NCBI GenBank assembly: GCA_016211105.1
Contig: JACQSX010000037.1
Span: 34,101 to 98,100, forward strand
Length of the DNA: 64,000 nucleotides
Reading direction: 5' to 3'
DNA from: Acidobacteriota bacterium
GTDB taxonomy: Bacteria > Acidobacteriota > UBA6911 > JACQSX01
The notes beneath the pieces are model-generated. The model was not told the origin of the DNA and made no database searches. It worked only from the letters and a program-made list of their open reading frames with translations. Positions 56,047 through 64,000 of this stretch are shown here, piece after piece (the first letter of the stretch is position 1; each line of letters opens with the position of its first letter). A program made the translations under genes and the position numbers.

Positions 56047-57250
56047 GGGGCGAGGATTCGCTCTGTTGGCGGCACTGATCTTTTTGGCACTCTCGATGTT
56101 GCTTCTTTCGACATTTCTTTCGACTTCCCAATACGCCGTCACCGCCACAACCAACTCTGTGAGCGCAATGCAGCTTCGGGCCGCCGTTGTTTCCGGAGCG
56201 GAATATGCGGAGCAACAGATCCGACAGCGCGACTTTTCTGATTTGTTCAAGGGCGTCAATCAATCATCCGATACCGATTCAGAGACGGCAAGGCGACTTT
56301 CTTTTCGAAACCCGCTGTCCAGGACTACTCTGACCCAGACCGACTGGAATGATCTCCGCTATGACGAACCTGATGACGGATTGCTGCATGACGGCTTTAC
56401 CGTCCTGAATCGCTCGGGATTGCTATTGAATCGATGCAAGCTTTTCTTCAAGGTAACCAACAATCCAGACGATCCAGGAGGTCCCTTCGAGGACACCGAC
56501 GATTTGGTGGTACTCCGCGTTGCCGGGGTCAACCCGCTCCCGTATCCATTGACAGGCAGTCGAGTGGCTCGCAATATCTGTGAAATTGTGGAGTTACAAT
56601 TGCGGAGGACCACCGCGTTCCTCGGACCGTCTGCGATCTATTGTCCTGCCGGAAAGCTTCACATCGACCTTGTGGCCGGTGGAAAGATTGCGGGCCAACC
56701 GGAAGTTGGAACGGGCGCTGCAGTGGCAACCGGTGAAACAACTGCAGACATCAAGCTTGCATCCTCCGATCAACTTGAAGGCAACCCTGTAGTCTCAGAC
56801 TTGTCCGCCGATATCCGTTACGATAATCGTTTGCGATGGCTGGTCGATGTAGCTTTTGTTGACCATTGGAAACGTCGCATTGGGAAGTACGCGAGCGAAT
56901 ACGGTTCCCAAGACGGACGAAGCGCAATTCATTGGTTTCCAGCAGGCGTGGAAATGGCGAGCGGCGAGATTCTGCGGGGAATCATCTTTTCCAGCGGGCC
57001 GGTCGTGTTGCATCAGTCTGCGAGAATCGAAGGCTTGCTCGTATTGATCGAATCCGCAAGTCTCCAGCTATTTGATTTCTCGTCCCTCTCAGGGACGGTC
57101 ACTGCGGTCGGCACGGGACAGTCTTTTGACATCGCTCTTCATGACCAGGCTCAAGTCGAATATCGCCCTTCCGTAGTGCGCGAAAGCCTTCGTCTGTTGC
57201 CCCTTTCCCACACACAATTTCGGACCATCACTCCCGAAATGGAAATGTAA
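56024..57250 (+). CDS. PilX/GspK-like tip pseudopilin
   Basis: 408 aa. Leader GRG|FALLAALIFLALSMLLL lacks the +5 Glu (Ala there), as in GspK/PilX tip subunits. A long soluble domain includes DLVVLRVAGVNPLPYPLTG and a beta-helix-like C-terminus (SGPVVLHQSARIEGLLVLIES). It overlaps the preceding gene by 23 bp. It would cap the pseudopilus made with the three pilins before it. Confidence 0.85.
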   Translation: MILLNKNEGRGFALLAALIFLALSMLLLSTFLSTSQYAVTATTNSVSAMQLRAAVVSGAEYAEQQIRQRDFSDLFKGVNQSSDTDSETARRLSFRNPLSRTTLTQTDWNDLRYDEPDDGLLHDGFTVLNRSGLLLNRCKLFFKVTNNPDDPGGPFEDTDDLVVLRVAGVNPLPYPLTGSRVARNICEIVELQLRRTTAFLGPSAIYCPAGKLHIDLVAGGKIAGQPEVGTGAAVATGETTADIKLASSDQLEGNPVVSDLSADIRYDNRLRWLVDVAFVDHWKRRIGKYASEYGSQDGRSAIHWFPAGVEMASGEILRGIIFSSGPVVLHQSARIEGLLVLIESASLQLFDFSSLSGTVTAVGTGQSFDIALHDQAQVEYRPSVVRESLRLLPLSHTQFRTITPEMEM

Positions 57251-57256
57251 TACAAT
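57251..57256 (+). promoter_or_regulatory. -10 element of the M64 protease gene, leaderless geometry
   Basis: TACAAT, then CCAGAC and the ATG at 57263. It lies right after the stop of the PilX-like gene. No -35 is clear. Confidence 0.5.
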
Positions 57257-57262
57257 CCAGAC

Positions 57263-58672
57263 ATGATTAAGAAGCTTTTTGTCGTACTGACATCGCTGTT
57301 TTTACTATCCATCCGAACTGCAGACACATTTGCAGCACAGGCCACCATGAGGCTTGATTATTACCATACCGGCAATGCCTCTCGAGAACTATTCGCTTTG
57401 GACCGAGTCGTCGTTGAACCTCTCCCCTGGCCAGGCAATCCTCAACGACCCATCGATGATACCAATCTGGGAAAGTATTTTTTTGAAGTGATTGATCGAA
57501 ATACCAATCGTGTCCTGTATTCCCGCGGTTTTGCCTCGATCTATGGCGAATGGGAAACCATCGATGAGGCAAAAAGAACCAACCGGACATTCCACGAGTC
57601 GCTGCGCTTTCCCACACCCCAAGCGCAGGCGCAAATCCTTTTGAAGAAACGCGATGCCGACAATTTGTTTCGCGAAGTCTGGTCTGTCCTTGTAGATCCC
57701 AAGGATATTTTCGTCGACAATTCGACACCGCCCTCGCCCGGGCCTCTGATTGAAATCGAACGAAATGGAGATCCGGCTTCTAAAGTCGATTTTTTGATCC
57801 TGGGGGATGGCTACACGGCGACAGAATTTAAAAAGTTTGAGAAGGACGCCCGCCGCCTGGCGGAAACCCTTTTCCGCACCTCTCCTTTCAAAGAGAGACG
57901 GAAGGATTTCAACGTGTGGGCTCTTTGTCCACCCGCTGCTGAATCTGGAATCTCCCGGCCTTCTGCGGGAGTGCATCGACAGTCTCCATTGGGGGCTTCT
58001 TATGACGCCTTCGGTACCGACAGATATGTCTTGACTTTCGACAACCAAGCCCTGCGCAGGGCCTCCTCCTTCGCCCCCTACGAGTTCGTCGAGATCCTTG
58101 TAAATGAGAAGACCTACGGCGGGGGCGGCATATTCGGCCTGTTTTCCACGGTCGCCGCAGACAGCGCGTGGTCCCCCTATATCTTCGTTCATGAGTTTGG
58201 ACATCACTTCGCAGGACTTGCCGACGAATATTACACTTCCCCCGTCGCCTACGGACCTGCGCTAGAACGCGTCGAGCCATGGGAACCAAACGCTACCGCG
58301 CTGCTGGCACCTGCGGAGCTAAAATGGAAGGATCTCGTTACCCCCGATACTCCTATCCCTACTCCCTGGCAAAAGGAAGCCTTCGAAAACTTCTCTCGTG
58401 AATATCAGAGAAAGAGAAGTCAAATGCGCAAAGAGGGCCGCCCTGAAGAGGAACTGGACGCTCTGGCGCGCGAGGTTGAAGAACAGGAGAAGCAACTCTT
58501 CGCTACCGAGAAATACGTAGGGAAAGTGGGAGCTTTCGAGGGGGCGATATATGAGGCCAAAGGTTACTTTCGGCCCCAGGTGAATTGCATCATGTTCACG
58601 CGCATTCAATCTTTTTGCGCCATTTGTCGACGCGCCATTGAGCGCATCATTGATTTGTATTCACGCCCCTAG
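57263..58672 (+). CDS. Secreted M64 family metallopeptidase (IgA-peptidase family)
   Basis: 469 aa with a signal peptide (about 1-24). The N-terminal beta-rich part (about 25-150) is followed by the catalytic domain with VDFLILGDGYT and HEFGHHFAGLADEYY (His310, Glu311, His314). Near the C-terminus is a coiled-coil region with KRSQMRKEGRPEEELDALAREVEEQEK. The MEROPS M64 family includes a Clostridium IgA protease, but targets in environmental bacteria are unknown. A -10 lies 6 nt before the ATG. It follows the pilin cluster. Confidence 0.92.
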   Translation: MIKKLFVVLTSLFLLSIRTADTFAAQATMRLDYYHTGNASRELFALDRVVVEPLPWPGNPQRPIDDTNLGKYFFEVIDRNTNRVLYSRGFASIYGEWETIDEAKRTNRTFHESLRFPTPQAQAQILLKKRDADNLFREVWSVLVDPKDIFVDNSTPPSPGPLIEIERNGDPASKVDFLILGDGYTATEFKKFEKDARRLAETLFRTSPFKERRKDFNVWALCPPAAESGISRPSAGVHRQSPLGASYDAFGTDRYVLTFDNQALRRASSFAPYEFVEILVNEKTYGGGGIFGLFSTVAADSAWSPYIFVHEFGHHFAGLADEYYTSPVAYGPALERVEPWEPNATALLAPAELKWKDLVTPDTPIPTPWQKEAFENFSREYQRKRSQMRKEGRPEEELDALAREVEEQEKQLFATEKYVGKVGAFEGAIYEAKGYFRPQVNCIMFTRIQSFCAICRRAIERIIDLYSRP

Positions 58673-58754
58673 TAGCAGCGACCGCCATTCCGTCAGTTTG
58701 GTGATCGAAAATCCGACACTTTAGAATGTGCCACTTGTCACGCCGGCAAAATGT

Positions 58755-58760
58755 TACACT
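58755..58760 (+). promoter_or_regulatory. -10 element of the following secreted-protein gene, leaderless geometry
   Basis: TACACT, 7 nt before the ATG at 58768; TTGTCA at 58735-58740 is too close (14 nt) to be a normal -35. Confidence 0.4.
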
Positions 58761-58767
58761 CATAGCG

Positions 58768-59352
58768 ATGCGTCGAAAAGTTATCTTCATTTTTGTTTTG
58801 CTAAGCGTTTTACCGTCCTACTCGCAGTCTTTGGGCGAGCTGGCTAGAAAGGAGCGAGAGCGACGAGAAAAGGCGGGGAAAGCTTCCCGCGTCATCCGAA
58901 ATGAAGACATTAAAAACATTGGCAATGGCAAGGTAACCGTTACAAGTCCACCACCGGCAACAGAAGAGCCCGCCGCTGGTGAAGTTCCGTCCATGCCACC
59001 AGCAGCCATGCCTGTGGCGGCTCCGCCCCTGCAGGACGAAAACTACTGGCGAAGCGCCTTCAAAGAGGCACGCTTAGACCTGAAGCTCGCGCAGAACCGC
59101 GGGTTGGTGTTGGAGCTGAAAGTAAACGAATTGCGCAACCGCTTCTTCACAGAAAGTGACGGCAGCACTCGAACCCTGATCGAACAAGAGTTAAACAAGA
59201 CGCTAGCTGATCTTCAAACGAACCAAGCCGAAATCACCAAGGCAGAAGAGAGTCTCAAGAAATTGGAAGAAGCGGCAAGAAAAGCGAATGTACCCCCCGC
59301 GTGGATGCGCGAAGAGGTTATACCTTCATCGGCCGGCGCGCCTCCGAACTAA
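58768..59352 (+). CDS. Secreted helical protein with LGELARKERERR motif
   Basis: 194 aa. A signal peptide (about 1-20) is followed by SLGELARKERERREKAGK, a Pro-rich linker (about 60-92), and a long helical region (YWRSAFKEARLDLKLAQNRGLVLELKVNELRNRF, then IEQELNKTLADLQTNQAEITKAEESLKKLEE). Similar small proteins are common in acidobacterial genomes as I know them; their function is unknown. I use the ATG before RRKVIFIF, not an open frame 14 codons earlier. Its end overlaps the convergent response regulator by 4 bp. Confidence 0.8.
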   Translation: MRRKVIFIFVLLSVLPSYSQSLGELARKERERREKAGKASRVIRNEDIKNIGNGKVTVTSPPPATEEPAAGEVPSMPPAAMPVAAPPLQDENYWRSAFKEARLDLKLAQNRGLVLELKVNELRNRFFTESDGSTRTLIEQELNKTLADLQTNQAEITKAEESLKKLEEAARKANVPPAWMREEVIPSSAGAPPN

Positions 59353-59714
59353 TCCATCAACCGTAACTTCCACCACAGCACTCTTTCCAAGTAATCCCAG
59401 TCGAAAGGCTTCGTGATGTAATCAAAGGCTCCAGCCGCCAGAGCACTCTGCCCGATAGCGTCGTCGGCCATGGCCGTGATCATGATGATGCCTGTATTCC
59501 TGTCCCGGCGCTTGATTTCCTGCAAAACCTCCAACCCATCCTTGCTTGGAATGTCGATATCGAGGAGCACGACTTTGGGGTTTTCCCTGTTCACTTCTTG
59601 GAGTGCGTCGACTCCATCGGCAGCCGTCAGAACTTGATAATCTTTGCTCTCCAGAAACTTCTTCAACATACTCACAATCACCGGATCATCGTCCACTACA
59701 AGAACTTTCTGCAT
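59349..59714 (-). CDS. Single-domain response regulator (CheY-like receiver)
   Basis: 121 aa, receiver domain only. VLVVDDDPVIVSMLKKFLE holds the acidic pocket, VVLLDIDIPSKDGLEVL the phosphate-accepting Asp, IIMITAMAD the switch Thr, and DYITKPFDWDYL the Lys. No output domain is present, so it acts through protein contacts. An ATG 11 codons earlier is also possible; neither has a clear Shine-Dalgarno. It follows menG on the same strand; no histidine kinase is nearby. Confidence 0.92.
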   Translation of the reverse strand: MQKVLVVDDDPVIVSMLKKFLESKDYQVLTAADGVDALQEVNRENPKVVLLDIDIPSKDGLEVLQEIKRRDRNTGIIMITAMADDAIGQSALAAGAFDYITKPFDWDYLERVLWWKLRLMD

Positions 59715-59774
59715 CGGGTTACAGCGAGCCTTATCGCTGCCAAGCATCGCCGGGAACGGAATTTGGATGGTGGA

Positions 59775-60482
59775 TCACATGGGTTTCCTGGCACTGTGCA
59801 AAGCAGCGATGCCGCCGCTTAAGTTGGTATACTTTACCCTCTGGAAACCGCACTCTTCCAAAACACGACGGAGACCCTGCTGGTCCGGAAATTCCGTCAC
59901 AGACTCGGCAAGATAACGATACGGCCCATTCACCCTGGAAATAGTGCGCCCTATCACAGGAACGATATGTTTAAGATACAACTGAAACAGCTCTCTGAAG
60001 ACGGGAACCACTGGTTTTGAAAATTCCAGAATTGCCAAGAGGCCTCCGGGCCGTAGGACACGCATGAACTCCCGCAACCCCTGTGGTAGATTTTCCAGGT
60101 TTCTCACTCCGAAGGCTACGGTCACCGCTTCGAACGAATCTGCCAGAAACGGTAGACAGAGCGCATCTCCTTCTGCCAGTCTCATTTTGTCGGCAAGTTT
60201 TCGCGACCGCACTTTATCCCTCGCGATGACCAACATCGGGTGGCAAAAATCAACCGCAATCACTTTACCTTTCCGCGAAAGCTCAATCGCCAGATCTCCA
60301 GTGCCGGTGCAGACATCCAGAATACGTCTTGAAGGACCCAATCCATTCAGTTGATCGAGCAGGCGCCGGCGCCATGACTGATCTATGCTCATTGACAAAA
60401 AGTGATTGAGAAGGTCATATCGTGGCGCAATCGAGGCAAACATCTCTCGGATGCGGATTGCTTGCTTATCCACCAACCTCAC
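59775..60482 (-). CDS. menG: Demethylmenaquinone methyltransferase (UbiE/MenG)
   Basis: 235 aa. SAM-dependent class I methyltransferase. MFASIAPRYDLLNHFLSMSIDQSWRR, then ILDVCTGTGDLAIEL (motif I), VIAVDFCHPML and VAFGVRNLENLPQGL are typical UbiE/MenG. It adds the final methyl of menaquinone or ubiquinone. I start at GTG 60482, which overlaps aroB by 17 nt and has GGAGG 9 nt upstream; an open frame beyond it has no signal. Confidence 0.94.
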   Translation of the reverse strand: MRLVDKQAIRIREMFASIAPRYDLLNHFLSMSIDQSWRRRLLDQLNGLGPSRRILDVCTGTGDLAIELSRKGKVIAVDFCHPMLVIARDKVRSRKLADKMRLAEGDALCLPFLADSFEAVTVAFGVRNLENLPQGLREFMRVLRPGGLLAILEFSKPVVPVFRELFQLYLKHIVPVIGRTISRVNGPYRYLAESVTEFPDQQGLRRVLEECGFQRVKYTNLSGGIAALHSARKPM

Positions 60483-61536
60483 GGTAGAATTCCTCCAGTT
60501 GCCGTTGCACCCAATCTTCCTCAATACCCTTTCGGATCACCACCTCGCCGATCCTTTTGGGAAGAACGAAGGTGAAGCGCCCATCCCGAACCTTCTTATC
60601 ATGCCGCATCAATTCCACCAGCATGGCTGGTGGATAGCTCAGCTTGGGCAGTGCTCCGTTCCTATAAAGCAGACGCCCGATCGCATCTTCCGTCAGCCGG
60701 TCACAGATCCCCATTGCGCGGGATAGGCGTGCGGCAAATAAGATGCCCCAGCCGACGGCCTGGCCATGCTTCAACTGTTTAAATCCTCCCGCTGCTTCGA
60801 TCGCATGGCCAACCGTGTGACCGAAGTTCAAAATCATGCGGCGCTCGGCTTCCATTTCATCTCCCGCCACCACATGGGCCTTGCATTGCGCGCATAACTC
60901 AATAACCGCCGTCATATCAGAGGTACGACTCCAGGCAAAATCCATGAGTCGCTCGTACAGTCCATTCTTTTCGATCAGCGCATACTTGATTACCTCGTAC
61001 ATACCGGACTGGAATTCGCTTTCAGGCAAGGTTCTGAGAAAAGCCGGATCAATGATCACCGCCACCGGTTGATAGAAGGCGCCGATCAAGTTCTTCCCCA
61101 AGGGATGATTGATCCCGGTTTTTCCACCAATCGACGCATCCACTTGAGCCAGCAACGACGTTGGAACTTGCACCAACCGAATTCCACGCAGCACCGTGGC
61201 GGCTGCAAAACCAGCCGCGTCCCCCACGACTCCGCCTCCGATTGCCACTGCCACATGGCCACGCTCAACGCCATTTTGCAACAAGAAAGTCCAAAACGAA
61301 TACAGAGTCTCAATGCTCTTCGAGCCTTCTCCTGGGGGGACAGCAAATGTCACGTATCGAGGATCTTTGGACGGGATGATATCGAAATAGTGAGACCATA
61401 CATTGCCATCGGCAAATACAAAGTAGCGTTTCGAAGGAGCCACACGCTCCAACACCTCGGGGATCCGTCTGGCAAGTCCCTGTTGGACAAGTACCGGATA
61501 AGACCGTTGTCCCAAGGCAACTCGAATTTCAGCCAT
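60466..61536 (-). CDS. aroB: 3-dehydroquinate synthase
   Basis: 356 aa, normal. Second step of the shikimate pathway. AIGGGVVGDAAGFAAATVLRGIRLVQVPTSLLAQVDASIGGKTGIN, then NLIGAFYQPVAVIIDP, and NFGHTVGHAIEAAGGFKQLKHGQAVGWG are the NAD and metal sites. It starts 18 nt after thiG and its end overlaps menG, so it sits inside the thiS-thiG-aroB-menG unit. Confidence 0.97.
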   Translation of the reverse strand: MAEIRVALGQRSYPVLVQQGLARRIPEVLERVAPSKRYFVFADGNVWSHYFDIIPSKDPRYVTFAVPPGEGSKSIETLYSFWTFLLQNGVERGHVAVAIGGGVVGDAAGFAAATVLRGIRLVQVPTSLLAQVDASIGGKTGINHPLGKNLIGAFYQPVAVIIDPAFLRTLPESEFQSGMYEVIKYALIEKNGLYERLMDFAWSRTSDMTAVIELCAQCKAHVVAGDEMEAERRMILNFGHTVGHAIEAAGGFKQLKHGQAVGWGILFAARLSRAMGICDRLTEDAIGRLLYRNGALPKLSYPPAMLVELMRHDKKVRDGRFTFVLPKRIGEVVIRKGIEEDWVQRQLEEFYREVGG

Positions 61537-61554
61537 AACGAATCGCCAAGGGCG

Positions 61555-62337
61555 CTAACGGGCAAGCATGCCATCATACGGGCTGCTGGCAGTTGCATAA
61601 GACTTCTTAGGAATGCGGCCCGCAAGATACGCAAGCCGCCCGGCCCTTATAGCCAAGCCCATGGCTTCAGCCATGCGTACCGGGTCCTGCGCCCCTGCAA
61701 TCCCCGTGTTCATGAGCACCGCATCGCATCCCAGCTCCATCGCTATCGCAGCATCTGACGCCGTTCCTACGCCGGCGTCGACGATCACGGGAATCCGCGC
61801 CATTCCCTTGATAATCCGAATGTTGTTTGTATTCTGAATTCCCAAACCAGACCCGATCGGCGCACCCAACGGCATTACCGCCGCTGCACCCGAGTCCTCC
61901 AACTTGCGCGCGATCACCGGATCATCATTCATGTAAGGAAGAACCACAAAGCCCTCTCTAACCAAAACGCGTGTTGCTTCCAGCAACGCCTCATTATCCG
62001 GATACAATGTCCTCTCGTCGCCAATGACTTCCAATTTCACCCAATTGGAGAGACCAGCCTCACGTCCCAGCCTCGCGTAACGGATCGCCTCTTCGGCTGT
62101 ATAGCAACCCGCAGTATTAGGAAGCAAAACGTATTTTTGCGTATCGATCGCATCCAGCAGCGACTCGCGTGAACGGTCGGAGATATTGACACGCCGCACC
62201 GCCACCGTCACGACTTCGGCACCGCTAACTTCCAGCGCCGCTTTCATTTGTTGAATGCTGACATATTTGCCGGTTCCTACAAACAATCGGGAGCGGATTT
62301 TTCTACCTGCAATTTCTAAAATATCGTCTTGGATCAT
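61555..62337 (-). CDS. thiG: Thiazole synthase ThiG
   Basis: 260 aa. TIM barrel that makes the thiamine thiazole from DXP, dehydroglycine and Thi[61 protein letters not shown] and [31 protein letters not shown] are diagnostic; the active Lys is in KLEVIGD. It follows thiS by 8 nt. Confidence 0.97.
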   Translation of the reverse strand: MIQDDILEIAGRKIRSRLFVGTGKYVSIQQMKAALEVSGAEVVTVAVRRVNISDRSRESLLDAIDTQKYVLLPNTAGCYTAEEAIRYARLGREAGLSNWVKLEVIGDERTLYPDNEALLEATRVLVREGFVVLPYMNDDPVIARKLEDSGAAAVMPLGAPIGSGLGIQNTNNIRIIKGMARIPVIVDAGVGTASDAAIAMELGCDAVLMNTGIAGAQDPVRMAEAMGLAIRAGRLAYLAGRIPKKSYATASSPYDGMLAR

Positions 62338-62345
62338 GCCTGCGA

Positions 62346-62546
62346 CTATCCACCTCCCACAAACTGAACGATCTCCAGTTGGTCACCAGATTCCAATCGA
62401 ATCTCTTCCCACTGTCGGCGAGGAACCATGCCACGATTTAGCTCAACCGCGATCCGTTCCTTTTTCAATTCCATAACGTCGAGCAGCCCGCCGATACTGA
62501 TGCGGTCGGGAACATTTGTGCAGGCTCCATTTACGATGACTTCCAT
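62346..62546 (-). CDS. thiS: Sulfur carrier protein ThiS
   Basis: 66-aa ubiquitin-like protein with [27 protein letters not shown], then [16 protein letters not shown], ending in VGGG, whose terminal Gly accepts the sulfur. I start at the ATG before EVIVNG because GGGGAA lies a few nt upstream; a longer frame carries unrelated sequence. No TPP riboswitch fits in the short leader. Confidence 0.95.
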   Translation of the reverse strand: MEVIVNGACTNVPDRISIGGLLDVMELKKERIAVELNRGMVPRRQWEEIRLESGDQLEIVQFVGGG

Positions 62547-62596
62547 AGGTTCCCCAGACTTCGTGCAAAGGAATTCTATGATAGCATTCCCGCGTT

Positions 62597-62616
62597 GGGA
62601 CAAACAATGTTGTCCC
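62597..62616. repeat. Perfect dyad between divergent thiS and nuoJ
   Basis: GGGACAA and TTGTCCC form perfect 7-bp arms with a 6-nt centre (ACAATG), in a 97-bp divergent gap. It could be an operator for either unit. Confidence 0.4.
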
Positions 62617-62643
62617 TTGCACGCAGGAGGGCTGCTTAAGATA

Positions 62644-63135
62644 ATGACGGTTTTCTTATTTTACGTATTTGCGGCAACAGCCCTTATCTCGGCTCTGAGC
62701 GTGGTATTGCAGAAAAAGACGATTTACAGCGCGCTTTCGCTGATTGTCTGCTTAGGCATGATCGCTATGCTCTACACCCAACTCGAAGCGACCTTCATCG
62801 CAGTCGTTCAGGTGATCATCTACGCGGGAGCGATCATGGTCCTCTTTCTTTTTGTCTTGATGCTGCTGGATCCAATGTCTGAAGCACTACCTGTTCCATC
62901 CAAACACATCGGTTACTTCGCTATCCCTCTAGGAATTCTGCTAGCAATCCTGATTTCCCTGGCTGGTATCTCTTACCGCGCCCAGCCTGCCGGGACGGTA
63001 AATGAGGGGAGCGGCGACATTGCAGCCGTCGGGTTGCGGCTCTTCTCCGACTACCTATTGCCGTTCGAAGCCACGTCAATCCTGATACTAGTCGCCGTTT
63101 TAGGCGCGGTTGTTCTTGCCAAGAGAAAATTATGA
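62644..63135 (+). CDS. nuoJ: NADH-quinone oxidoreductase subunit J
   Basis: 163-aa membrane subunit of Complex I. Five hydrophobic helices; [25 protein letters not shown] and [31 protein letters not shown] (including the pi-bulge helix) are typical. It is the first gene of the unit, with no nuoI upstream. AGGAGG lies 14 nt before the ATG, a long spacing. Confidence 0.95.
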   Translation: MTVFLFYVFAATALISALSVVLQKKTIYSALSLIVCLGMIAMLYTQLEATFIAVVQVIIYAGAIMVLFLFVLMLLDPMSEALPVPSKHIGYFAIPLGILLAILISLAGISYRAQPAGTVNEGSGDIAAVGLRLFSDYLLPFEATSILILVAVLGAVVLAKRKL

Positions 63136-63434
63136 TCCCCGTGCAACATTATCTGGTTCTTGCGGCTGGGCTCTTCAGTATTGGAGCCATAGGCGTATTG
63201 GTCAAGCGCAACGTACTCACCATGTTTATGTGCATCGAATTGATGCTGAACGCAGTAAATTTGACTTTTGTCGCTTTTTCGCGCCATCTAGGAAGGATTG
63301 ACGGTCAAATCTTTGTTTTCTTTGTGATGACGGTGGCTGCAGCGGAAGCAGCGGTGGGACTCGCCATCATTGTGGCACTTTATCGCAATCGTGAAACACT
63401 GAATGTGGATGAAGCTAGCTCGATGAAATGGTGA
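63132..63434 (+). CDS. nuoK: NADH-quinone oxidoreductase subunit K
   Basis: 100 aa, three transmembrane helices. [44 protein letters not shown] carries the conserved membrane Glu in CIELMLN, and [18 protein letters not shown] the second. Proton-channel subunit. ATG overlaps the nuoJ stop by 4 nt. Confidence 0.97.
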   Translation: MIPVQHYLVLAAGLFSIGAIGVLVKRNVLTMFMCIELMLNAVNLTFVAFSRHLGRIDGQIFVFFVMTVAAAEAAVGLAIIVALYRNRETLNVDEASSMKW

Positions 63435-63438
63435 AGCG

Positions 63439-64000
63439 ATGTTGAGACTGCTTTACCTCATTCCTCTTCTTCCCCTGGCTGGCGCTGGCATCACTGGCAC
63501 CCTGGGAAAACGCTGGAGCCGCGGAACGATCTCACTGGTTTCCTGCGGGGTTGCGGGCCTGTGTTTTGTCCTGGCGCTAGGCTGCCTCCTGGATTTTTTG
63601 AAATTGCCAGCGACAGAGCGCCATTTTGTTCAGTCGCTGTATGTGTGGATTTCAGCCGGAACATTCCAGGCTCGCTTTTCCTACTTGCTGGACCCACTCT
63701 CCATGATCATGATCCTGATCATCACCGGCGTTGGGTTCGTGATTCACATTTACTCCATCGGGTATATGGCGCGTGACCCGGGTTACTATCGCTTCTTTGC
63801 CTATTTGAATCTGTTCATCAGCGCAATGTCGCTGCTAGTCCTGGCTGACAATTACCTGCTGATGTTTATTGGGTGGGAGGGGGTAGGGCTGTGCAGTTAT
63901 CTGCTGATTGGCTATTACCTGGAGAGGAAGAGCGCGGGGGACGCGGCGAAGAAGGCGTTTGTGGTCAACCGGATTGGGGATTTTGGTTTTATTTTGGGGA
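63439..64000 (+). CDS. nuoL: NADH-quinone oxidoreductase subunit L, C-terminus beyond the window
   Basis: 187 residues visible of a usual 600 or more. Membrane proton-pumping antiporter-like subunit. YLLDPLSMIMILIITGVGFVIHIYSIGYM, then YFAYLNLFISAMSLLVLADN-type sequence and LLMFIGWEGVGLCSYLLIGYY match NuoL, with the Glu in GWEGVGL that is conserved in the antiporter family. The ATG is 4 nt after the nuoK stop. The gene runs off the right edge. Confidence 0.96.
   Translation, partial: MLRLLYLIPLLPLAGAGITGTLGKRWSRGTISLVSCGVAGLCFVLALGCLLDFLKLPATERHFVQSLYVWISAGTFQARFSYLLDPLSMIMILIITGVGFVIHIYSIGYMARDPGYYRFFAYLNLFISAMSLLVLADNYLLMFIGWEGVGLCSYLLIGYYLERKSAGDAAKKAFVVNRIGDFGFILG

Noticed and set aside
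62547..62643. TPP riboswitch before thiS
   Set aside because: The gap is under 100 bp and lacks the conserved CTGAGA core of the TPP aptamer.

Overview
The window reads as a compact, Gram-negative-type bacterial chromosome and most resembles an acidobacterium (Acidobacteriota). This is inferred from the protein set, because no rRNA is present: split bacillithiol genes bshC-bshB1, a DUF2911 protein, small Lys/Glu-rich secreted helical proteins, a PilD plus minor-pilin cluster, separately transcribed nuoJKL, and a zapA-6S RNA-rny order. Nearly everything is housekeeping. I see no insertion sequence, prophage, CRISPR array or rRNA, and one tRNA. Both ends cut a gene: dnaJ on the left and nuoL on the right.

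Layout. 1-7 kb: dnaJ and dnaK (minus), divergent PBP1A, a long-chain prenyl diphosphate synthase and yajQ. 7-16 kb: metG-tatD, a sirtuin-larC pair, then argS followed by two secreted helical paralogues, and a TenI/ThiE-like gene. 16-24.5 kb: the operon ffh-rpsP-khpA-rimM-trmD-rplS, with a TPR gene further downstream, and divergent selB. 24.6-28.2 kb: tatA, then zapB-like, zapA, 6S RNA, rny and ymdB. 28.4-34.8 kb: tRNA-Val followed by thrS-infC-rpmI-rplT-pheS-pheT. 35-39 kb: HU, an S41 protease, ruvX-mltG and a secreted protein. 39-46 kb: a heterodimeric ABC exporter, a polyprenyl-phosphate sugar phosphotransferase and a B12-type radical SAM enzyme. 46-53.5 kb: DUF2911, bshC-bshB1, a ComEA-like protein, nnr-tsaE, an M48 protease and a DUF123 protein. 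53.7-59.3 kb: pilD, four minor pseudopilins, an M64 protease and a secreted helical protein. 59.3-64 kb: thiS-thiG-aroB-menG-response regulator, and divergent nuoJKL.

Several translation starts are unusual. IF3 appears to start at AUC with a strong Shine-Dalgarno. S16, RimM and PBP1A appear to start at TTG. At least six genes have a -10 hexamer only about 5-7 nt before the start codon, which predicts leaderless mRNAs. ThrS lacks the TGS domain and PheT lacks the internal tRNA-binding OB domain. I found no obviously novel large multi-gene system. The best leads are the leaderless promoter set, the tandem secreted paralogues after argS, the minor-pilin/M64 locus, the short coiled-coil gene before zapA, and a structured 430-bp gene-free block at 46.6-47.0 kb.
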